Shown here piece by piece: positions 59,503 through 64,000 of a stretch of 64,000 nucleotides of DNA. A program made the translations under genes and the position numbers. Below the pieces are notes generated by a model that was not told the origin of the DNA, made no database searches, and saw only the letters and a list, made by a program, of their open reading frames with translations. The stretch comes from Bryoerythrophyllum caledonicum (taxonomy: Eukaryota; Streptophyta; Bryopsida; Pottiales; Pottiaceae), in NCBI GenBank assembly GCA_963971425.1, contig OZ020526.1:19187173-19251172 (forward strand), written 5' to 3'. The first letter of the stretch is position 1. Every line of letters begins with the position of its first letter.

Positions 59503-59862
59503 AGGTAAGCCCCCCCCCCCATAACCAACCAAAACCCATAGCCAATGCCTATGAAATTGGGGTATATATGACCCTCTTCCATCCCATTATTACCAACTCC
59601 GTTCCAAATGGAGGTTTGCTATTCGTCAAGACCCTTACTTTTGGTCGTTGGTTATGGGGGGTACCTACTGCTGGCCACCCACTAAACATGGTTGCACACT
59701 TTGAAAATTCATAACTGATTCAATTTTCATTGGAAAAATATGAAATCACTTGGGTTGGATTTTTAAATCTATTGGCTATCGCTGAAAAGTAATAGTATAA
59801 TTATCTCCTCTCTCCATATATGCTCATTCCTTAACTTGTCGGTTTTAGGGGGGGGCTTACCT
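59503..59862 (-). mobile_element. Complete AGGTAAGCCCC-family MITE with TA duplication
   Basis: The 360-bp element begins AGGTAAGCCCCCC and ends GGGGGGGCTTACCT, flanked by TA (59501-59502, 59863-59864). Interior blocks are shared with 25128-25479, 42453-42771 and 21300-21530. It is a Tc1/mariner-type (Stowaway-like) MITE by its TA target. Confidence 0.85.
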
Positions 59863-59890
59863 TATAAAACCATTGAGGCCAAACCACTAC

Positions 59891-60784
59891 TTCACCCCTC
59901 AAGGACCAAGTGTCAAAAATGGGCTCTTTGAAAGTTTGGTTGAAAATTTTACAGTAGTAGGGGTGCATTGGTAATACCTTGGTGGGAATACAATGTCCGA
60001 TTTAGGGGGAAAAAAAGTTATCGGGTTTTGATTTTCAAATGGGGAGAGTGGGCACGTTGGGCACCTACAAAACGTTTTGCTAGAACACTATTGAATGTGA
60101 GATTTCCAATACCAGCAAGTAGTATTATTTCCTTTGATATTGTCAAAAATGAATTCTTGTCTTTAGTGGAAAATAGCATATGAACCCAAGTCAAACATTT
60201 TCACACATTGTCTTACACTACCAAGCAAGGTACCTCAAAAACTTCTTCCTTTCCACATATAATTGAGAGATCTTCTTATTTTTTTACTTTATTATTTTTT
60301 CCACAACAATATGTGGTGTAAACCTTCTTATTTACCATTCAAATGATCAATGTGAAACATATTGCTGAAAATTGCCAATTTTTGAACCTCCACTTCTTGC
60401 ACAATTGTTTTGATTATGCTACATCCCTCCTCTACCTCTAAACATTGGTGTAGAAGGAACTAACATCATGCTTAGCACAATGGTAATGGATTTAGACCCT
60501 TGTGTAGAGCAAACATTTGACATCAAGTGAAGTCAAAGTTTGCTTATCCACTCAACGCGGGGAAGGAAATGAACCATTTGCTTGACTTCAAACACTAGAA
60601 TATTTCAACCCATGCGGTCAAAGTTTATTAATATTTGTGAGTTTGTTACTTTATAAGTCTTATTTGAGATCCTACGGTTAAAATTAGAAATAAGTTTTTT
60701 CATTCTTTCTTTGTTCATTTCACTAGAATCCAACAATTTTGAAGGGTTTTTGGTGTGAAACTGTCACGGTACCTTACGGGTTAA
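59891..60784 (+). mobile_element. R1-family MITE copy, near full length
   Basis: The left tip TTCA-CCCCTCAAGGACC and the right tip ACCTTACGGG-TTAA match the R1 inverted repeats with a few changes. The body follows R1 order, including gagagtgggcacgttgggca near 60044 and cctccacttcttgcaca near 60387. Confidence 0.7.
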
Positions 60785-63009
60785 AATACTATTTTGACTA
60801 TTAACATACTTTTTTTACCATTCAGGAACTCATCAAATTTGCATGCTTTTGTACGTCAAATTTGAATATGTCAATTGCAACCTAGACTCTAAACCACTGG
60901 TCTATTGGTTTTTTCTGATATTTCAACTTTTTATGGATAAATTTCACAATTAACAATATTAATTTATCCCTTCAAGGACCACAACTATGTTTCTGAAATG
61001 AAAATCTTCACATCTACCGTGTATAGTGATAGTATAACAAATTTACAAATAATGATCTCATTCCACTTCAAACCATTATTAGGATCTTGATACAATGTAC
61101 TACTAGAAGACCATATCAAGTTTGTCACATGTTTTTTATGGCAAAGAAATATTATAGCATTTGAGACAAATTTCTTGTTCTTTTTTCTCCCTAATTTTAT
61201 AAGGTCAACATTCTATATTTTTAATGAAAATATGAACTTTCTACACTATGCAAAGTTGTCACTCTTTACCATCACAATGTATATGATGTAACATACTCGT
61301 TCAAATGTATTTAGGTGTTATATAAAAGGTGTATATATGACATCTCCAAAATAATCTTGCAAGAAGAATAGGTCCAAAAGCACATTAAATACATTTTATT
61401 TTTTGATCTTAATTTCATATAAAATCTCATTCCAAATGGTGATGATAAAGATCGATATGTTTTTTTTGAGGTAGGAAAAAAAAAAAAAAAAAAGGTGAAA
61501 AGTCTCAAACTTTGTGTCTATATCAAAAAATATATCATTCTATATATGTATAGAAAATCTTAATTTCAATAGAAACTTCTAACAAAAATCTTGGAGGTGC
61601 TCGGAGTCCCCAATGGCAATTTTACACTTAGAATAGCATAATTTCTTTTAAAGGTCAGATGTGAAAAAAATGATGTTCCCACAAAGCTGCTACTATGCTG
61701 CATCTTTATTAAAAAAAGTCAGAAAAATCATGTTCATTATTGAGACCATAGGAACCTGCCCAAAAAAGAAAACGTTCCCGTAGAGGAAAATGGTCCTTCA
61801 AAGGTTGATTGGATATGAGTTTTAGGAAAGGGTGAGTCGTTTATGTGGGTGAGTCGTTTATGTGTGATATGTTTTGCTATGGGTAGTTTTTATCTAATTA
61901 TAGAATGTTTTAAACTTGAGGTCAATCTTGTATTATGAAAGGATAGCATGTTTATCTATATAACTTAATGTCCAACAATTGTTTATTTAATGTCCAACAA
62001 ATTATTTTATGTCCAATGGTTGCATTCATTGGTGTCATTCTTTTTAGGTGTCAATGGCTGTGGTGAAAATACCATATTGTGTTAAAAAGGAGTAACATTG
62101 TATGTGCAACATGAAAGAATGAGCCAAGAACTTTTTATTGAACTCCAAAATTGTAGAAATGTAATACTAATTTATGTGGAAGAATGAAAGTTTCTTTACA
62201 TAGTGCCAATATCATTGACCTCTCTTGGTGTGAAACTTTTGCATTATAGAAAGTTTAAATATATTATGAAGCCTCCTTTGCAAGATGGAAGTGCCTTGCT
62301 AGGGCCTACTAGGATCTTGCCATGGATTCCACAAAGGACTTGAGGTGGTACTTTAACATTTCAAAATTTGTGGCATTTATTAGAGAATTTTTTAATTTGA
62401 TTTTTTATATAAAAGCATTTATTCCTAAAGAAGATAGATCTATATAAATATTGAAAAAAATCAAATAAGCTAATAAAAATTTGATTCAAAGTCATATTGA
62501 GCAGGACATATACATCTTGCATGATAGGCTTAGTAAATATACTTTATGTGTTGTACTTATTAATTTGTTTAAGAATTTCAAAGAAGTTATTAGACTCGTT
62601 GTACTCTATTTGGTTTGACACAATTGCACAATTTTATCAAGGTTGTTTGCAAAAATTTGACAAGACCTTTCAAAACTGTCCTCAATGAATGTGGCGGATA
62701 TGACAAATGTATCTTTGTATAATATTTATTGATCTAATTCAAGTTAGTGTGTTCTTCAAAAATTTATAAAAATTCTTTGAAGAATTTTCTCAAACAATCG
62801 AAATGCACTTGAATATGCTCATATATTTACAATTGTAATAGACATGAGACTTAATTGATGGCAATGCAAACGAGCATAGATGATAGCATGTTTGTTAAGA
62901 TAGTCCTAATTCTTGTAAATCGTATGTGAGATTGAAAGTGTAAATATATGTAGGTGTTTTTCTACTAATAAAGTATAACCGACGTACTTTTCAAATCTTA
63001 CATGATTTC
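60785..63009. other. AT-rich spacer with R1 fragment and poly-A run
   Basis: A run of 18 A lies at 61476-61493, followed by an R1-like fragment in reverse orientation (61500-61615). An 18-bp direct repeat gggtgagtcgtttatgtg is at about 61830-61863. No coding frame is supported. Confidence 0.5.
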
Positions 63010-63731
63010 TTAACCCCTACATTTCCTTGACCAATACATACCAAAAACCCTTCAAAAATGTTAATTCTAGTGCAATGAGTAAGGAATTAAACAAAAAATT
63101 GTATTTCTAGTTTAAATTGTAGGATCTCTTTCAACACTTAATAAATAACATACTCACAAAATTGTGCAAGGAGTGGAGGTTCAAAAGTGCCAATTCATGT
63201 TTTGATTTTTGGGAACAAAATATGTTTTAGAATGATAATCAAAACTATCAATAAGAAGGTTTACACCACGTCTTGTAATAGGAAAAATAAAAAGTGAAAA
63301 ATATGAAGATCTCAAACTTTTATGTGGAAAAGTAGATATTTGGTTCCTTGCCCAACAATGTGTGGTAATGTGTGAAAATCTTTGACTTAGTATAAATTGC
63401 ATTTTTCCAATAAAGACAAGAATATATTTTTGACAATATGAAAGGAAATAATATAATTTGCTAGTATTAAAAATCTCAAATTTACTAGAGTGTCCTAGCA
63501 AAGGTTTTTGGAGGTGCCCAACTTGCCCACACTCGACAACTTTTTCTTGAATATGGCATAAAGTTTTAATAATAAGTCCAATAGAATAAATTTATACTCT
63601 CACGTATCTCTTTACTTCTTGCATTTTTGTAAAAAAAATTCAAGAATTGCAAATTGCAACCATGGAAATGTGCCCAAGATTTGGCATTTGCAAAAGTCGA
63701 CCTCAAGACTTTTTTCATGTAGGGGTTTTAA
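63010..63731 (-). mobile_element. R1-family MITE copy, reverse orientation
   Basis: It begins TTAA-CCCCTACATTTCC and ends ATGTAGGGG-TTTT. The body is the reverse complement of the R1 unit, with gcaaggagtggaggttcaaa (63165-63184) and tggaaatgtgcccaagattt (63662-63681). Confidence 0.7.
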
Positions 63732-64000
63732 CAATCATGTAACAATGCTAGCACGGAAAATGAAATTTCAAAAAACTCTACAAAGGTATTGCATTTAAAA
63801 AATAAACCCAATTAAACAAAATAACTTCATGTCAACCTTGTATGATCATACTAATAGCTCTTCAATGTTGTATAAATATTTTATTTTAGGTGTTATAACA
63901 TAATTTACAAAAAAAAAAAACAATAAAAACAAATCATTGAAAGTTGAAACCTTCAAACTCTTTTATATAATCTGCAATTAGTCAAATTATAAAATCATTA
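63732..64000. other. AT-rich end of window
   Basis: No feature is seen in the last 270 bases. Confidence 0.4.

Overview
The window is eukaryotic nuclear DNA from a green plant. Its genes have GT-AG introns, mostly about 80-500 bp, set in AT-rich intergenic DNA full of small inverted-repeat transposons. Several predicted proteins are of plant type: a MOT1-class molybdate transporter, a plant-form ATP synthase subunit e, a plant enhancer-of-polycomb-like protein and a plant nucleotidyltransferase. One gene resembles CEP295/Ana1, a centriole protein. If that call holds, the plant makes flagellated cells, which points to a bryophyte, lycophyte, fern or streptophyte alga rather than a flowering plant. 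The species cannot be fixed from the sequence.

Layout: 1-5.3 kb is repeats, namely a TTAA-flanked MITE inserted in a LINE remnant and a plant mariner-like element with a broken DD39D transposase. 5.5-14.2 kb (minus) is a 17-exon CEP295-like gene. It shares a 0.7 kb divergent promoter with an 11-exon nucleotidyltransferase gene (14.9-19.9 kb, plus). 20.3-31.9 kb is a repeat field with a decayed trihelix/AT-hook gene carrying a SINE-like insert in its intron, several MITEs, and a nearly intact Tc1-type DD34E transposon with 580-bp inverted repeats (27.5-30.3 kb). 32.0-39.0 kb is a GC-rich island with the five-exon enhancer-of-polycomb-like gene. 39.4-40.6 kb is a fossil Tc1-like element of another family. 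41.1-42.0 kb (minus) is a CPYC glutaredoxin. 42.5-46.1 kb is repeats and AT-rich DNA. 46.2-52.2 kb is an 18-exon SART3/PRP24-like splicing factor. 53.0-54.3 kb is a transposase-less foldback relative of the Tc1 element. 55.05-55.38 kb is ATP synthase subunit e and 56.7-58.8 kb is a molybdate transporter. The rest to 64 kb is MITEs and AT-rich DNA.

The genes are mostly unrelated housekeeping functions (centriole, RNA 3'-end modification, chromatin acetylation, redox, U6 snRNP recycling, mitochondrial energy, molybdenum supply) and do not form a pathway. All exon models were built by hand from splice sites and reading-frame continuity; every multi-exon model closes in frame. The most unusual material is the set of transposon families, particularly the TTAA-targeting (piggyBac-like) MITEs and the Tc1 elements with arrays of ~175-bp subterminal repeats.
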